From Aliiglaciecola sp. M165 (GTDB lineage Bacteria; Pseudomonadota; Gammaproteobacteria; Enterobacterales; Alteromonadaceae), in assembly GCF_007197995.1 (NCBI RefSeq), contig NZ_VKKH01000004.1, positions 434,001 to 498,000 on the forward strand: a stretch of DNA of 64,000 nt, read 5' to 3'. Positions within the stretch are counted from its first letter, which is position 1. Each line of letters opens with the position of its first letter. Positions 63,001 through 64,000 of the stretch are shown in pieces. Made by a program: the position numbers and the translations under genes. The notes beneath the pieces are model-generated. The model saw nothing but the letters and a program-made list of their open reading frames with translations, ran no database searches and was not told the origin of the DNA.

Positions 63001-63709
63001 GCAAATCGATGGTGATTTTAATAGCACTATTGGGCTCATTAAGGCTTATGATTTGAATGGCGATGGATTCGATGATGCCATTTATTCGGACAGCAGCGAA
63101 ATAAAAGCTATCGATATTGAAAATCAATTGGTGATCAGCACATACACGTTTGATTCTGCGATCCATGATTTTACACCTGTCAGAATAGGTGATACTGCGT
63201 TGGTCATAGTGTCAGCAGGCGAACGACTTTTCTTACTAGCAACCAACGGTTCGGTATTCTCTGAGCAAGCGGTAATCTCACAAACTTGTATTAGAATGGA
63301 ATTGATTAACGCTGATTCAGATGCTGATATTGAACTGGCATGTATACAAGACGATCAATATCAATATAGTGAAACGCCTCAATCACTTGTAATCTTCGAC
63401 TTAGGTGTTGATGAATTTACTGAGGTGAAACGCTCCGCCATAAATTCGCTTAGCCGGATTACAGACTTTGCTGTCGACCCAAGTAAAACCGCTAATCAAG
63501 ACCTGTTTATCGTGACTAGTACTGGCGACATGTATGATTATCAGGCTGATTTTCAAATTAAAAAATTCAATACAGACGGTCATATCATATGGAGCAGCCC
63601 AGCATTAATTGGCACGCCAAGTCACCAAGGTTTAAAAGTGCGCCTCGACGAATCTTCCAACATCGAAATATTGTTTGCAACGTCAGACATGATGTATTGG
63701 ATTAAATAG
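60086..63709 (+). CDS. Large FG-GAP/VCBS-repeat lipoprotein
   Basis: A 1207-residue lipoprotein (LLAGC, Cys18), followed by a Gly-rich and Pro-rich linker. The first half (about 40-520) is beta-rich and contains Ig/cadherin-like segments (SYRWYLNGEQIAEQF, SVSDPDVGELS). The second half has at least seven FG-GAP-type calcium loops of the form D-x-[DN]-x-DG: DFDGDGLNEI, DVNNDGVPEI, DYNGDGIAEI, DINNDGEDEI, DSDNDGNIEL, DFNNDGMGDI, DLNGDGFDD. This suggests a surface-exposed, calcium-stabilised propeller, perhaps for adhesion or polymer binding. No partner gene is seen. The start is ATG 60086; GTG 60083 is also possible. Confidence 0.82.
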   Translation: MYLSRFSVLVLFSLLAGCGGGGGSDSGGTVTNPPVQPPSPPTPTEMIADAQAYSVTQLKTAATSLATSRYSGLRTMANMDSELARQVFTYLFNDVTTELPIIGEEDFVGQRDVSGNVNITFSCFFGGSAQYSGTLDVNLKGNLSVTYSNCKQPNNNVAVSGKAALTINEISENNADIIYYYDNLAWQLNGQQIRLNGYSELKSTFSPNSDQYQLNSIQHVLFTIGNEQLLLEADLALVDGFQNFSLELSGNLYVKDEGRIQFDLDDVAGFPPYFGEGTVNLLGNKAVAFEFENGYSEVKYVEDTNGDEQFDVGAYYINLDDLSYGTETKTLVALTLLSLPPNISSPYLEYTETLNTTTPVMVSEGYISDPDTALEDLDVSYRWYLNGEQIAEQFSNVLPAHIAVFGDELEVSMVVFDGATSVESYRTFITLQDAPAEIAITNLPSNIRPGDAVQFVASVSDPDVGELSTASSLISSPSGVSIDEDGLVTWNVPTEFLFNIQNYEFTFGIPHEDGSVTDITVIPVSVVSENSLPLARSGMEVPYRGKSMSVADFDGDGLNEILSTDNNKSVFLLEYRDGKYVQKWVYPYALVSSGQINQVVSVNLDNDQEHEILVLTSNGIELIDGLDKPASNLYSTDSYLHFIAVADVNNDGVPEIAVLQSDSDYQYDEKSLVVFSADQPESLLFETSVDSAEQLVFADVDEDVSLELVINNGLVYDVTTWENQWFSGTAFGSSLVTAGDYNGDGIAEIIGADIWGNIAAYSAVNRSQLDSMDNFNTCTLHSDDINNDGEDEIIVGDCQWGNVTAYKLVNNSFSQIWQIDSQDHSATSLVSGDSDNDGNIELHWGSGTSHSGANMFVSVDVTPNSATLKGERQVQLDSYSNAGWAVVSQIEENAIFFIPSTENGYDGSRYLVMDEIGDFTLSDPISSNWDGSRSAVATDFNNDGMGDIFVPSTDTYDGALSALQLSDGSVHWQIDGDFNSTIGLIKAYDLNGDGFDDAIYSDSSEIKAIDIENQLVISTYTFDSAIHDFTPVRIGDTALVIVSAGERLFLLATNGSVFSEQAVISQTCIRMELINADSDADIELACIQDDQYQYSETPQSLVIFDLGVDEFTEVKRSAINSLSRITDFAVDPSKTANQDLFIVTSTGDMYDYQADFQIKKFNTDGHIIWSSPALIGTPSHQGLKVRLDESSNIEILFATSDMMYWIK

Positions 63710-63725
63710 TCGATATTAAAAATTC

Positions 63726-63764
63726 CATAAAGAAAGAGGAACAGGTTGTTCCTCTTTCTTTATG
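63726..63764. terminator. Perfect 17-bp hairpin between converging genes
   Basis: CATAAAGAAAGAGGAAC (63726-63742) and GTTCCTCTTTCTTTATG (63748-63764) are exact inverses around a 5-base loop. The right arm is T-rich on the plus strand and the left arm gives the same on the minus strand, so it can stop transcription of the FG-GAP gene and of the converging gene at the right edge. Confidence 0.8.
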
Positions 63765-63895
63765 TTCTTCAACACTTGGTAGTAGTGATTCAATTTCACA
63801 AGAAGCGTAGTGGATAAACCTCCTTCAAGTTAACCCAACGCGGAATTAAATTATCCTTAAGTTACCTCTAACTCAGACCCCTTTTTTAGATTTAT

Positions 63896-64000
63896 TTAGG
63901 CAGTAGGATTAGCAATTTCTACTGTTTGGCCATCTCGAAGGCGTTCTGCTCCGCGGGTGACAACTTTGTCTCCATTGCGCAGATTAACACTTTGCACGCT
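63896..64000 (-). CDS. C-terminal end of an RND efflux periplasmic adaptor (partial)
   Basis: A minus-strand frame enters from the right edge and stops with TAA at 63896-63898. The 34 visible residues (from SVQSVNLRNGDKVVTRGAER to LRDGQTVEI and ANPTA) match the usual C-terminal end of RND adaptors, where GD-x-VVTRG-x-x-x-LxDG closes the membrane-proximal domain. The bulk of the gene lies outside the window, so the type of pump cannot be given. Confidence 0.7.
   Translation of the reverse strand, partial: SVQSVNLRNGDKVVTRGAERLRDGQTVEIANPTA

Noticed and set aside
1-64000. CRISPR arrays, tRNA or rRNA genes, integrases, transposases, prophage genes
   Set aside because: None was recognised on either strand; the repeats present are small, non-coding and dispersed.

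Overview
The window reads as chromosomal DNA of a marine gammaproteobacterium of the Alteromonadales, most like Alteromonadaceae (Glaciecola/Paraglaciecola/Alteromonas relatives). The basis is gene content and protein style: several TonB-dependent receptors, an Oar-type receptor, DUF3016 and DUF3019 proteins, a CcoG-SrkA pair, a cobalamin riboswitch before btuB, mdh divergent from argR, a RstAB-like two-component system behind mipA, and moderate GC. No rRNA, tRNA, CRISPR array, integrase, transposase or prophage was seen.

Layout. 1-6.3 kb (minus strand): the front part of a very large secreted nuclease that joins an endonuclease I domain to ExeM-type domains, a DUF3016 protein and a beta-propeller lipoprotein. 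6.4-9.6 kb: a mipA / DUF3019 / response regulator / histidine kinase operon. 10.5-15.1 kb: ccoG-srkA and riboswitch-controlled btuB. 15.5-18.6 kb: a small PstS-like protein with a porin, then two tandem DsbA-like proteins. 18.9-27 kb: SulP transporter, fklB, ppc, a SpoIIAA-like small protein behind a striking promoter-operator, mdh, argR, and a small membrane protein. 27.1-32.6 kb: an Oar-type TonB receptor and a udk-nupC pair, with four TGAC-N6-GTCA palindromes between them. 32.7-36.4 kb: an isopenicillin-N-synthase-like oxygenase and a three-gene Frag1-like / M28 peptidase / TPR-lipoprotein unit. 36.6-43.7 kb: a MexEF-OprN-like efflux operon with a divergent LysR regulator.

The most interesting part is 43.9-56.7 kb. 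It holds an aldo/keto reductase, a TauD-like dioxygenase and a YeiH-like anion exporter in one operon; a TonB receptor; a GH31 glycosidase with a complete DctQ-DctM-DctP TRAP transporter in another operon; and a GntR/UTRA regulator. I read this as an oxygenolytic sulfoquinovose (plant and algal sulfolipid head-group) utilisation locus: import across both membranes, glycoside cleavage, 2-oxoglutarate-dependent removal of sulfite, reduction of the resulting 6-oxo-glucose to glucose, and export of sulfite or sulfate. The three structural transcription units share the operator core TCTTATATAAGA, and a degenerate half copy lies at the regulator's own promoter, which makes a compact local regulon. 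The functional assignment is inference; the shared operator is directly visible.

57-64 kb: a LACTB-like serine hydrolase, a ThrE-type amino-acid exporter, a 1207-residue FG-GAP lipoprotein, and the end of another efflux adaptor running off the right edge. Dispersed palindromic repeats occur at 4.2, 18.7, 43.85 and 56.8 kb.
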